From: Pictodentalium vernedei | Taxonomy: Eukaryota > Mollusca > Scaphopoda > Dentaliida > Dentaliidae | Assembly (NCBI GenBank): GCA_031216915.1 | Contig: CM062290.1 | Location: 253,152,581 to 253,216,580, forward strand | DNA length: 64,000 bases | Direction: 5' to 3' | Shown: piece after piece, positions 23,812-34,578 of the stretch | How the letters are laid out: each line of letters opens with the position of its first letter | Position numbering within the stretch: the stretch's first letter is position 1 | Notes under the pieces: generated by a model | Databases searched by the model: none | What the model saw: the letters and a program-made list of their open reading frames with translations, nothing else | Told to the model about the DNA's origin: nothing | Made by a program: the position numbers and the translations under genes

Positions 23812-25397
23812 CAGGCCTGGCTTTCTGAAAAATTTTTTTGGGGGGGGGGGGGCTAAAAATCGCTCTCCTGAAATGATTTAGGAGAGCCAATGGCTCTCCT
23901 AATTTTTTTTGACATGGAAGGCAGTTGGATATATCATATGAATGCAGTTAAACACTGTGACCAGACATGCTCTACTTACAAAGTTGCATTGCGTAATTTG
24001 GATAGTTGTAATACATGTTACTTCGAAAGTTACTCAATACTGTGTTGAAGTCGTCGGTCCCGACAACTCACAACTGTCACAAGCCAATCATGGTTCAGCT
24101 TCATCCCCTTCAAGTTCATCCCATCAGATAAATTTTGAATTTCAGTTCATTGCACCTGAGCCAGCAGTACAGAACATAACATACGTATATGTCCGTGTAT
24201 AAGTCACACTTTTTTACCTGAAATGTTATGTCAAAATCGGGGGTGCGTCTTATACATGGGTACAACTTGTTTCAGAGAATTTTCAGGGCACTGACTTCTT
24301 CGGACAAACGTTGTTCCTAGCGTTTGTCAATTGTATAAACAGACAGTACAATCGTGTGGTTTTTGACTGAGTGCAGATTCACCAAAATTATTTTCTTTTC
24401 ATTTTATTTCTGTTTAAATTCTTCAGAAAATAAATTGTCATTAAAATATTATGTGTGTTTTCTGTTACTTTTATCCATAAATAATAATAAAGAAGTATTC
24501 TATTTAGTCGTTGTTGTTCAATCGGCCCATGTGTTTACATCAGTGCGTGTACTGGAAATCAACAGGTTTGTGGGGCCAATATGGATGAAACCATAAAAAA
24601 TACAAAATCATCAAAATAACAACGAAAAAATAAATAATAACACATTAAATGTATGCCAGCAATACCTGGAGAGAAGTATTTATATATTGCATGAACTCCA
24701 ATTCACTGATGTGTAATGTCCGGATATAAATTACGCACACTTGCACCACGTAAAGTTAGTTTCAATAGCACCGACAATGCTTAGGTGGGACAACAAATTG
24801 AAAACAATTTGCGCTGTTACCTGCGCATTTGTGGTATTTTTATTGGTTTTTTCGGAACGTTCTCACATTCCGGAAAAAACAACTTAATCACAACGACTGC
24901 GCAGGTTACGGCGCAAATGGTGCTCTGATTCTGAAACTATGAAGTTTCAGTCACAAACGAGTGTTGGATTTTCTTGACAGAGATGAAGACATTGGGGTGA
25001 TAAACAAACAACGAAAAACAAATAAATGCGAGTATTTTTTAATAATAATTTTCCTTTATTCTTTTATCTTATTCGCCACGTGGTAACTCGTGAAAACCTA
25101 CCTTTTTTGGTTGCATCCCAAACGGCCCCAAATTGGCAAAACGTAACTTGCAACTAATTCTTTTGACTGCATATATTTAAAAATGGGGGTGCGACTTATA
25201 CATGAGCTTTAGGCAAAAGGGAGGAATTTCAAGTGTAAGTTTGGGGTTCGACTTATACACGGGGGCGACTCATACACAGACATGTACGGGTACTTATCTT
25301 TGTGCACCCAGGGGATCGAAATTTTGCGGACCTTAATGGTTCTAGGCACACGTTAAGGCGCGCGAAAAAAATCGCTCGCCTGAAACTGCCAGGCCTG
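23812..25397. mobile_element. TIR DNA transposon, 9-bp TIR, 6-bp target duplication
   Basis: The termini CAGGCCTGG...CCAGGCCTG are perfect inverted repeats flanked by agtaat on both sides (23806-23811 and 25398-25403). Homology of the arms extends inward imperfectly (the left cgctctcctga and right atcgctcgcctga are in subterminal position). No transposase survives. Most of the interior is the TA-flanked element 24188-25284. A 6-bp duplication excludes Tc1 (TA) and piggyBac (TTAA); superfamily undetermined. Confidence 0.7.
24188..25284. mobile_element. Nested TA-flanked TIR element
   Basis: The left end yatgtccgtgtataagtcac and right end (reverse complement yatgtctgtgtatgagtcgc) are inverted and flanked by TA (24186-24187, 25285-25286). 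Subterminal gtataagtcgcacc-like words recur in both arms. The interior carries a palindrome at ~24805-24925 (acctgcgca..tgcgcaggt and ttttttcgga..ccggaaaaaa). No transposase frame is recognised. TA duplication suggests the Tc1/mariner/pogo group. Confidence 0.6.
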
Positions 25398-25403
25398 AGT
25401 AAT

Positions 25404-26010
25404 GAACATTTTGGATCTAATTCGCTAAAGAAAGGGAAACATACTGGTCACATTACTCTTTCTCCAGGAGAAATATTCCAAATTATTTCCCAAAATAGCC
25501 ATGTAATAAGACCGAACACGACGAAGGTACAGACAGTTCGGTGGACTGGAATCAATGACACGAGTTGGAGTTTTGCCTGTATTTCACGTACGCCGAACGA
25601 GCGCGTGAAACGGGAAGAAACTCCCAACAAAGATCGATGATTCCTGTCCCACGTAGTCTACCAGAGCTGTGTTCTATGATTATACATCTAATAAACTTGA
25701 ACTGATTGAATGAAAACTGATATTTTTAAAGAAAAAAAATCACCTTCGGCGGTCTGTTTACATTCTTTCTTTATGTTGTCTTATATCGAGCATTTCATTC
25801 ACGTCACTGAGATGCGTAACGACTTATCCATTAGGTGCGTTATCACATGTTGTTCTCACAGGTCGACCGAATACCATGCTCCCACGTGTGATGTGCCGAG
25901 CACATTTCTCAATGTTTGCTTTGTATCGGGTAACGTTGAATACACACATCAATCGTAAAATAATCTTTATATTGTAATATGGAATGGCAATATAAACTAT
26001 TCATCATATA
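25404..26010. other. Intronic sequence, no gene
   Basis: Short frames only. A nuclear gene or RNA is not recognised. The last TA is the Tc1 target site. Confidence 0.4.
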
Positions 26011-26212
26011 CTGAGTCAAAAAAGAAAGTATAATAAACTTTGAGGAGCAATTTTTTAGCGTTATCGATTTTAATCCCAAACAAATTGTTGTAAATTCATA
26101 TTTTGAGTCTGGCTGTATGAACTGGCATAATTTCGTGTTCTTACTGTTGCCAGCGTCACGTCAGGACGTCGCAATTCAGGCATGGGGTGAAATTAAAAGT
26201 TCACACATGCGG

Positions 26213-27205
26213 TCAATAGCGTGTATGTCCACCGTTTGCCTCTTGGACGGCAAGACATCGATGACACTTGGACCCGATAAGTCTCTGGATATCACCCTGT
26301 GGTATTGAGTTCCACTCCTGTCTAAGAACATTTCGTAAATCGCCTAACGTCTGTAGATCACGAAGTCGTATCCGACGGTCCAATTGATCCCAAAGATGCT
26401 CGATTGGCGACAAATCAGGCGAAAGTGGGGGCCAGGGAAGACTTTCAATGCTCTGCTCCTCACGAAAGTCACGACAGATAAGTGCCACGTGCCATCGGGC
26501 ACTGTCTTGCTGGAATAACTGCAATTTGGTGTTAGCGTTGAACAACGGGACAACAACAGCGTTAAGAATGTCGTCCCTATATCGCTGTCCATTCAGATTA
26601 CCAGCGATGAAGATCAACTGCGTTCGATGGTGCAAAGAAATTCCTGCCCAAACCATTACACTACCCCGCCGAAACGGCCCCATTCTCGCATGCAAGCATC
26701 AGAAAACCGTTCTCCTCGTCGGCGATACACTCTTGTTCTGCCATCAGCGCGCCGTAGACAAAATCGTGATTCATCACTAAAAGAACCGTGCTCCAACGCT
26801 GCTGAATCCAGCGAACACGCTGACGTACCCATTCCATTCTGACGGTACGGCGACGTTGGGCAAGGATTGGCCCATGGTATGGACGCCAACTTCGGATGCC
26901 GTGTTCAGCGAGTCTGTTGCGGACAGTTTGTGCACTGATTCTATTGTTAGTAATACCAGGAGTAATTGCTGCTGTCCTCGTCGCCGGAAGGAAGCGATCC
27001 AGCAAGCGAGACGTCCTGATGTGTCATTCTTGTGCAGGGGTCATAGCTCTTGGTCGACCTGAAGGTGGTTGGTCGGCAGTAGATCCAGTGGTTCTATGCC
27101 TTCCAATGAGACGGTAAATAGTGGCCACGGTGACTCCGAACTCAACAGCGACCTCACCTGGAGGTAACCCAGCCTCATGCACACCAATGGCACGTAACCT
27201 CTGAT
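26213..27205 (-). pseudogene. Tc1-like transposase (broken)
   Basis: Encoded from ~27205 down to 26213. The N-terminal part has a paired-type HTH region (GRHRTTGSTADQPPSGRP at ~27045-27100, then ISAQTVRNRLAEHGI at ~26890-26935). The DDE catalytic core follows: FSDESRF with the first Asp (~26775), LFQQDSARWH with the second Asp (~26510) and DLSPIEHLW with the third acidic residue (~26400). The spacing matches DD34E-type Tc1. At least two frameshifts separate the pieces, so it is inactive. It would cut and paste the element at TA sites by binding its TIRs. No second copy is seen in the window. Confidence 0.85.
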
Positions 27206-27227
27206 TTTCGAATTACCTTGTCATTTT

Positions 27228-28100
27228 GGGTCAGGGTAGTTTCGTCCCAGGGAAGTTTCGTCCCCTGGTTAGTGGGAAGTTTCGTCCCCGGGAAGTTTCG
27301 TCCTCTAAAGTAAATTGTATAGAATTCTGACATATTTTTAATAAAAAATTAATCAAGGACCTGTGTGTATCATGTTTATATATGTTATGTATGCGTGGAA
27401 TGTTACTCTTCTGACTTTATTTTTCCCTATTAATATAAATATGTTTGCATAATTCTTTTGATGTAAATACACTCGATTGGATAAATTTCATGGAGGCATG
27501 AAAAATTAATAATATTTTAGTCTTTGCAATCACAGTAAGCGCTATTTTTGTCCGTACATTCGCCACTGTATTTAATATACGAGGAGTTGGTTCACGCAAG
27601 TCCATTGATTTTTATTTTGTGACAATCTATTGGCGAATGGCCACGAGCATTCACTAATAAATTGTCACAAAATAAATTTCATGGAGGCATGAAAAATTAA
27701 TAATATTTTAGTCTTTGCAATCACAGTAGGCGCTATTTTTGTCCGTACATTCGCCACTGTATTTAATATACGAGGAGCTGGTTCACGCAAGCCCATTGAT
27801 TTTTATTTTGTGACAATCTATTGGCAAATTATTGGTGTTTTTATTTTACCGTGTATTTTCGTGTTATGTTTTTACTGTATGTTTTGTTGTTATCAGTTTT
27901 TGACCTGTAAACCATTGAGTAAAAATTGAATAAAATGTGATTAACCAAAATACTATTACTTGTCCATGTACCTTACAATCCCACGCCAGCCCTAGGCTTA
28001 TGATTATTTAACAAGTACTGAGGACGAAACTTCCCGGGGACGAAACTTCCCACTAACTTCCCGAGGACGAATCTTTCCTGGGACGAAACTTCCCGATCCC
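27228..28100. mobile_element. MULE-type MITE with cassette TIRs (gggaagtttcgtccc family)
   Basis: The left end gggtcagggtagtttcgtcc and the right end (reverse complement gggatcgggaagtttcgtcc) are inverted. Each arm holds several copies of gggaagtttcgtcccc in alternating orientation. An 8-bp duplication, gtcatttt, flanks it (27220-27227, 28101-28108), fitting the 8-9 bp of MULEs. The interior is non-coding: a ~160-bp segment is directly repeated (27481-27640 and 27673-27830) around a hairpin (attttgtgacaat/attgtcacaaaat, ~27612-27672). Confidence 0.75.
27481..27830. repeat. 192-bp-period direct repeat with internal hairpin
   Basis: Two ~160-bp copies, ~98% alike by eye, start at ataaatttcatggaggcatg. 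They are separated by part of a hairpin. They lie inside the MITE 27228-28100. Confidence 0.75.
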
Positions 28101-29065
28101 GTCATTTTTTAAGGGCCTCTTTTGGTAATGAATTTTTGTTTATTTTGAAATTCTCTCCTCTCAAATTCCTAAAATTTATATTAAATATACACAAATGATA
28201 CATCAAAATGAAGGTTGGGATGTATAGAATATGAAACGCATATGTAATCAACTCATAAAGTTGACAGCAGGCACCACTGGTTCCTGGAAATCTGCTATCG
28301 TATTCGTACCAGAACTGATAATAAAATAATATTTCGCAAGAACAACTCGTGGCCAAATGTGCTTCAGATATTCAATAACAAAGTTAGGCATTCAAAATAC
28401 TTTCGAGTGCAGCGATATGACTGCACTTTGGAAAAGGACAAAACTGTCTGCATTTTTAATTGAAGATGGTTTCCATGCTCGACAGACATGCGTAAATCAC
28501 TCGATACCACGAATTTCCATCGAAAAACAAAATCGTAATTCTAAGAAATTTCAACAGGTATCATGACACCTAGCATTGAATATGGCACCTGTGCAATCTC
28601 TATCTAATAACAGTATACTGTATGAAGGCAATCTGTTTCATTATTTGATTTTAGACGGCTTTGTTTTTACATGCTTTTTCCGTCCGATGACGTCGACCGG
28701 AAAACGAAAGTATATTCAAACGTAAACAAAAGCAATGGCTTTGGAATTTACCCCCATGTAGCTCTGTCGCCGTGTTTTGAAGAATTTTGATCCCCGAGCC
28801 TTGTTCTTGGATATGTAAAGCACATTTGGCCACAAGTTGTTTTCGAGAAATATTATTAAATTATCAGTTATGGTACGAATACGACAGCAGACTTCCAGGA
28901 ACCAGTCGACCCTAGAGTTGATTACACATGTGTTGCGTGTTCTGTACGTCCCAACCTTCATTTTGATGTACATTTTGTGTATATTGAATTTGAATTGAAT
29001 GAATATCAGAGGTGAGAATTTTCAAAATAAACAAAATTTCATTACTTATATAGGCCCTTAAAATG
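28101..29065. mobile_element. Element with ~260-bp inverted arms
   Basis: The left arm (~28109-28386) and right arm (~28793-29056) are reverse complements at ~80% by eye. Shared blocks include taagggcct, catcaaaatgaaggttggga, gactggttcctggaa and ggccaaatgtgct. The central ~400 bp is AT-rich with no clear gene. On the minus strand of the right arm a frame with spaced cysteines (28716-28973) is open but not recognised. The MULE inserted within the right border, so the true right end may continue at 45296. Confidence 0.6.
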
Positions 29066-29395
29066 GGGAACGGGACAACTCGCCGTACCCGAGGTGGGAC
29101 GAGTCGCCGTCGGGACAGGTCGCCGTGGAGTAGTAATTGATAAGTAACACGCAGCATAGGATTAAATTATTTTTATTAATACACATGACTTATATAACAA
29201 GACAGGTTCAATATACATATAATAATATAACATATAAAATAATAGTTACTAACATAACAAGATTATTCAGAGTGACAGACGATTCGTTGAAACCAATGAC
29301 AATAATTAATTAATTAATACATTTTCAAGCAAATTTACTCTTTTACAGATCGTGCTTGGACAAAGGGGTACAGCATGCACCTGTTCGTTGGAAAT

Positions 29396-29471
29396 TATTT
29401 TATATCTGTGAATTCACATGAAAATGGTCCGAAAAGACCATTTTCATGTGAATTCACAGATATAAAATAAG
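29396..29471. repeat. Perfect 35-bp hairpin
   Basis: ttattttatatctgtgaatt begins the left arm; the arms are perfectly complementary around a 6-bp loop (cgaaaa). It lies in the 3' non-coding part of the MULE. Confidence 0.8.
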
Positions 29472-29586
29472 TTTATAGAATTCTATATTATTTGAAAATT
29501 ACCAATAATTCACAAAAGATATAATTTATACAAAAATCTATAAAGATTGAAGTACAAATGTATGTTTGATATCCATTATGAGAGAA

Positions 29587-29694
29587 CTACTTTATACAGA
29601 CAGCTGAACATTTCTTTAAAAAGGCTGCAGTAGACAATGAACGTCGGTGCCAAGCTGCAAAGAACAATAGAAAAAATACTTTTAGTTAATTAAT

Positions 29695-29778
<84 letters not shown>

Positions 29779-29970
29779 TTAACAGTTTACAGTTAGGAAA
29801 GAAACTTGAAACTCACCTTCAGTGTCATTATTAGTAAGGACGGTATGACCAAAAATACTACATTCATGCAGACTGAATGTGGTGGTAATCGACAACGTCC
29901 CTGAGTTTTGTCTCGGGCTGAGTTTTATTGTATAATGCCTTAAAAGTCTCCCGTAAGTGAGCAGCTGGTA
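29587..29970 (-). pseudogene. MULE transposase, C-terminal exons
   Basis: Two exons on the minus strand. The first (~29970-29817) ends in TNNDTE with donor g|gtgagt. The second (29654-29587) follows acceptor tttgcag and reads WHRRSLSTAAF to a stop. Joined, they give the NND.E.WH segment that is conserved near the end of animal MULE transposases. The (GA)n tract lies in the intron. Upstream exons are at 44470-44671 and 44792-45094 on the far side of the Gypsy. The E-containing part of the catalytic core is not seen, so coding sequence was probably lost or disrupted at the insertion. Confidence 0.65.
29698..29776. repeat. (GA)n microsatellite
   Basis: About 78 bp of GA with one interruption (gcaa). 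It falls in an intron of the MULE transposase. Confidence 0.95.
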
Positions 29971-29977
29971 GGACTGG

Positions 29978-30220
29978 TATTGCACGGACGCAATATCAGA
30001 AAAAATGTATACCTTTCAAAAAGTCCAAGATTGTCCTTGTACAGGAAACTGTAGTTCGACGACTTGTCTGTGTGCTTGTCAACAGTGATGTGTGTGAAGA
30101 TTTGTTCTGTCATCGGATCGAGGGTGATGGATATATTCAGCTGATATCAGTGTTGGTTCTGGTGCAGGAACGGTCAGAATAGGAACAGTCAGCGCAGGAA
30201 TGGAAACGGTCGGTGCAACA
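29978..30220 (-). repeat. Gypsy 3' LTR
   Basis: On the minus strand it begins TGTTGCACCGACC just after a polypurine tract and ends near CCGTGCAATA. It pairs with 44198-44439. Confidence 0.85.
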
Positions 30221-30797
30221 CTCCTCCCCTGCTTATTTAAGGTCCATTCTTACTTTAAAGACAGAACAAAAGTAATTAAAGATTTGCTTGGTGCTAAATG
30301 TGGCAGATGTGTGGTACAGCTATGAATGTAATGAACCCAAGGTGCTCAGAATTTATTTTAAAGTACTTGTGTGTTGCAAGGAAGCAATTGCAAAACCTCT
30401 CTACAGACAAGTAAAAAAAACGAATGTGGAGTAAGGAAGTAGAAAAATACATCCCTACAAGTTATTCTGATTGCAAATAAATGAATTGTTGATGAGTTAC
30501 CTCTGAGCAACATGGTATACATTCTCATCAAAAGCTATTTACAAATATACCATGCCAATCTCCAGAGTTAAGGCGTTCAATCAGGCACAAAGCAAAACGT
30601 CAAATCAACTTAAAGTAAGGAAGCAATTATTAACCTCCCCACTCATAATAAGGAGAATAACATTCTTCATATTTGGAAGCAGTTAACACATCCCTTCCAG
30701 AATTCCTATTTACACTTATTAATTTATGTGTTATGCCCAACCGAACGTCACAAACAAGGAGTAATATTTACAACTTGTACAATTTTGTTCACATATG

Positions 30798-32396
30798 TTA
30801 CAAATTATATAATCTGCTGGAATTTTCTGAGGTTATTTCCAGCAGACAGGATACTGTCATATTCTTGAGGGTTGCAACTGTTTTTGCAAACCTCAAAAGT
30901 CCCCAAGGAGAGCTTGATTTGGCATGTGGAACTGAGGATAGGTATGGTGAGCCAGATTCAAGTAAAAGTCTTTTGGAGTTTAGCTTACAAAGGGCCTGCT
31001 TAGTTTGTGGATCATCAATGGATTTTGAAGTGAAGCCAAAAGATACATTTGGTTGCACGGTTTGCCAGTGACTTAGTTCATCTGCAGAACCAACGAAACA
31101 GTGACGATGAATAGGAAGATGGGTCAAATTTAGATCAATTAAAAGTTCCAGACAGGTATCAGCAGCTTCAGCAGTGTTGTTATCCCTGCAGTGCAAAATC
31201 AAAACCTTTTGAAATTTATCTGCCAATGGTAGAATTAATCTCAAGAAATCTCTTTGAGCTTTTATTTTATTCTCCTTACATTTGATTTTGTCTTTACACT
31301 GTGGCCTACTCTTGCAGATAGTGGTTAAGTCTATTCCTACCTCACCTATTCCCACACATGGAGTAGTTTGAATCTGATGTTCCAGCCTCTTAGCAAATTT
31401 AAGCACAAACTGTGGTAATATTAAATGGGGATGAACACCAAATGTTGGATAATATTGGGTGCTACCATGGATTTTTTCATAAAAATACCATGATTCTGGA
31501 AAGACAAAATTAGCTATTGCATGACTTAAATGAAATTGAGTGTGGTTAATAAGGGATTCTAATTCTTTCATGTTACCACAATTTGATCGTTTCAATAGCT
31601 GATCGGGATGAAAATGTGAGTCTGCGAATATACATGTACTGGCTAAGTCTGGAACATCAGAAGACCAAATTACAGATAACCCTGGTGCTAACATTGGAGA
31701 AGAGAGCTTTTTGAAATCATCAAAATTATTGGCATGTTTGGATTTCAATTTTAATAGAAGGTTACATAAAATTCTCCAATGGAGCATACAGCTGATGTGA
31801 TTTGGAGGGGAAAGTGTGAATACATTCTCTTCGACACTTCGAAGACAGCCATGATACTTTTCAAAATATGCCATAACATAGCGTTCCTCTTGGCTGAATT
31901 CTACAGAGGATTTTTCTACCGGGGGATACATATTTTCACCCAACACAAATTGAAAAAGATCCATAATGGAAACTAAACCCAACATGTGGCAAAAAAACAA
32001 AAACATTCCATGGACCATATAACACCAGCTATCTAATGAAATGACATTGACATCAGTTTCCTGAGTTTTGGGGGCCTTCATGTGCCAACATGCAGTTTGA
32101 GACCCAATGAAGCTGGATAAATAGCTCCTGGTTACATGACGCTTCAGATGATTGGAGCTACCGTCACAGAGAGGACAATTTTTCTTTTTACTCCCCTTTT
32201 TAGATTTTATGTTTGCCGCAGTAACATTTTTTGTTGCATATAAAACATTCCTGGTGTCTGGACAATGTTCAGAATTATCTTCAGGTCCCTCTTCAACCTC
32301 TTCAACCTCATCATTTATACATGCAGCTGATTCTTCACCCTCACCATCTTCGTAATCAGGAACGAAGAATCTTTCATCAAGATCATCAAAATTCTT
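30798..32396 (-). CDS. TatD-family nuclease with C2H2-like finger, third ORF of Gypsy
   Basis: An open frame of 532 codons from 32396 to the stop at 30798; the first in-frame ATG is at 32081. The N-terminal ~70 residues are acidic (EEVEEVEEGPEDN). Then comes a lysine patch and a C2H2-like module CPLCDGSSNHLKRHV (~residues 85-99). The C-terminal ~270 residues match TatD metal-dependent DNases: ADSHFHPD (HxH metal ligands), FGVHPHL, IGEVGID (Glu ligand), LILHCRDN (His), HRHCFVG (His), and LLLESGSPYL, where the usual Asp before SPY is Gly. TatD enzymes cleave DNA, often as 3'-5' exonucleases. The frame sits between integrase and polypurine tract, where env lies in other elements. Minus strand ctattttag precedes codon 1, a possible splice acceptor. 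No stop interrupts it. Animal TATDN2-like proteins are the alternative name. Confidence 0.8.
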   Translation of the reverse strand, partial: KNFDDLDERFFVPDYEDGEGEESAACINDEVEEVEEGPEDNSEHCPDTRNVLYATKNVTAANIKSKKGSKKKNCPLCDGSSNHLKRHVTRSYLSSFIGSQTACWHMKAPKTQETDVNVISLDSWCYMVHGMFLFFCHMLGLVSIMDLFQFVLGENMYPPVEKSSVEFSQEERYVMAYFEKYHGCLRSVEENVFTLSPPNHISCMLHWRILCNLLLKLKSKHANNFDDFKKLSSPMLAPGLSVIWSSDVPDLASTCIFADSHFHPDQLLKRSNCGNMKELESLINHTQFHLSHAIANFVFPESWYFYEKIHGSTQYYPTFGVHPHLILPQFVLKFAKRLEHQIQTTPCVGIGEVGIDLTTICKSRPQCKDKIKCKENKIKAQRDFLRLILPLADKFQKVLILHCRDNNTAEAADTCLELLIDLNLTHLPIHRHCFVGSADELSHWQTVQPNVSFGFTSKSIDDPQTKQALCKLNSKRLLLESGSPYLSSVPHAKSSSPWGLLRFAKTVATLKNMTVSCLLEITSENSSRLYNL

Positions 32397-32405
32397 CTAA
32401 AATAG
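32394..32405 (-). promoter_or_regulatory. Possible splice acceptor for the TatD ORF
   Basis: On the minus strand, tctattttag immediately precedes the open TatD frame, and the TAG would otherwise be a stop. Since there is no ATG at the start of this frame, expression by splicing, as for env mRNAs, is plausible. The donor was not identified. Confidence 0.4.
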
Positions 32406-32539
32406 ATAATTCGAACCAATTGAGATGCCATTCCTTTCTAATTGTGATTGTGGATGGTGAGATAGTGTTGGTGAAGAGAATCAAATGAAGTGCTGGTACC
32501 AAAGAAGTGGTGGTAGCAAATAAGTGCTGGTACGTGTAG

Positions 32540-34201
32540 CTAATGCAACTGATAATCACTGTATTTTTTAGGTAGCTTAATTTTCCTGCCAGTAGAGGTG
32601 TGTTTTTCTTCTTTGAATAACGCTGGTAGGTTTAGTTGATCTGAATTATCCAGCATATCTGTTATTTCGGTTAGAGATTTATCTGAGGCAGCAGTAGGTA
32701 CCGCCCAGGCAAATCTGCAACTGGCGCATTTCTGAGATTTATCTGAGTCAGCAGAAGATACCGCACCAGGGGGATCTGGAAACAAAACATTTCCACCATT
32801 TGCCATTTGAGTTCTGTCATCAGAGACAGCAGGAGCGACAGACCTCAAGTCAAGTTCATGTTCATTTGAGCATCTACTGAAGGAATCTGTGAAAATGGCA
32901 TGTCTCAGTCTTCTCATCCATAAAGGCAGCTCTTTTTCAGGACAAATTTTTAAACGGTCGTGATGAAGTAAATACTCTCCTCTCCTATCTTTTATTTTAT
33001 ATAAAGGTGACCTACATTCTATGACTAAATATGACCCTACCCATGGTGGCCGAAGCTTTTACTTTTTCCTATTTCTGAGGTAGAATCTCTTTTGTACACA
33101 ATTTCGCCTGGTTCGAACTGGTTTTCGTGAACGCGAAGATCATAAGTGCGTTTCTGACGTAGTTGCATCTTATTGATATTGTCCCTTGCAAGTTCGTGGG
33201 CAGTCGAGAGAGATTCTTGTAACTGAGTTACCCATTTGTCAGGGGGTAATTTGGTGTTTTGGTTGGTGCCGAATAACAAATCAGCAGGTTGCAGTAGCTC
33301 CCTACCAAACATCAATCTATTTGGCATATATCCTGTGGTTCTATTCACTGTAGAGTGCAGGGCCATAGCCAGTTGAGGTAGATCCCTGTCCCATTCCAGG
33401 TTTTCATTCTCCATAGAACACCTTATCATTTGTAGAATAGTCCTGTTATAACGTTCAACTTGGCCATTTGATGAAGGATGATAAGGCGTGGTTCTTTTCT
33501 TAGCAATCTGTAACATGTCACAAAGAGCTGAGAACAAGTTACTTTGAAAATTACTGCCTTGATCTGTAAAAATTTTCAGTGGACATCCAAAAGTGACGAT
33601 AAAATGAATGATAAATTTCTTGCTGATCAGGAAGTGCTGCAATTTCTACCCACTTAGTGAACTGGTCAATCATGAGTAGTATATACTTATTTCCATTTGT
33701 GCTGATGTAGAAATGGCCTAAAATGTCTAAATGAATTTGCTCCAAAGGAAAACCAGCATGAAATGATTTAAGAGGAGCCTTAGCTGTCAGCATAGCTTTC
33801 TTATTGAGATTACAAGCTGTACAGGATTTGACATAGTCGATACAGTCCCTTGCCATGTTGTACCAGAAGAATGATCTTTTCAGCCAAGAGAGGGTCTTAT
33901 CCTGCCCTAAATGACCTGAAGATTTGATGTTGTGACACATGTGTAAAGCCTCTTCTTGTAATTTCTTCGGAGTAATCAAAAGATTATAGACTTCAGGTGG
34001 TTTTTCCCATTGATAAAATAATATACCATTTTCAATTTTAAGTTGATCCTTACATAACCACATGGCTTTGGTTGCAGGGCTTTGAAGGTATAGTTCCTGA
34101 TGGTTGGGAGGGGTACCATTTTCTTTCCATAACAAAACAGTTCTCACATCCTTATCAGCTAACTGGAATTCTCGAATCTGTGTAGGTGTATAGGCATTCA
34201 A
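32540..34201 (-). pseudogene. Gypsy integrase region of pol (frameshifted)
   Basis: Three frames in order. 34201-33551 has an H..H..C..C zinc-binding domain (H at MCHNIKSSGH, CTAC) and the first catalytic Asp (HLDILGHF). 33642-33037 has the second Asp (FTDQGSNF) and the Glu (NGQVERYNRTI). Then 33060-32540 has a GPY/F-like module (PPWVGSYLVIE..) and a tail ending KLPKKYSDYQLH. Breaks lie near 33600 and 33040. The catalytic D,D,E residues all survive. Integrase joins the cDNA to host DNA. Upstream it was once continuous with RNase H at 38241; the BEL element separates them. Confidence 0.85.
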
Positions 34202-34379
34202 CCAGTTAATTTCTAAAACATTGACATGTGTACCTACATAAATCAGGTAAATCTTCAGAGTCTGATTCAGGATTTGAAGACTGGATGTGTCGCAGAGCTA
34301 GTGGAATTATATCATCCACATCATCCCCAAACTGACTCCAATGATAATGAGCCCTTTTGCAGTGATGATAGCCTCCACA

Positions 34380-34552
34380 TGTCACGGAATTAATATGGTT
34401 TGGCCTAACTGTTGTATTGTTAGTGGACTCAGTGACATACCTGCATTGCGCTGAAGCGTGACATTGATTGACAGTGTGTAACGGTCGAGATCGAGTGAGG
34501 CAGTTAGATTAATAAATGCAATGAAGTAAACAACGCACGTTATTTCTCCACA
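34380..34552 (+). repeat. BEL/Pao 5' LTR
   Basis: 173 bp, TG...CA ends, identical to 37881-38053. It contains taataaatgcaatgaa near its 3' part, a possible polyadenylation signal context. The interior then starts ttttggtccctcgagccg, the primer-binding position. Confidence 0.9.
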
Positions 34553-34578
34553 TTTTGGTCCCTCGAGCCGTTTTCAAG

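Noticed and set aside
26448-27117. + strand ORFs across the Tc1 transposase
   Set aside because: Antisense shadows of the minus-strand transposase, which has all DDE motifs.
30673-31071. 132-residue + strand ORF over the TatD gene
   Set aside because: It is the antisense shadow of the TatD frame and has no domain features.
30798-32081. Env glycoprotein as the third Gypsy ORF
   Set aside because: No signal peptide with a paired transmembrane anchor or fusion motif; TatD motifs explain the frame.
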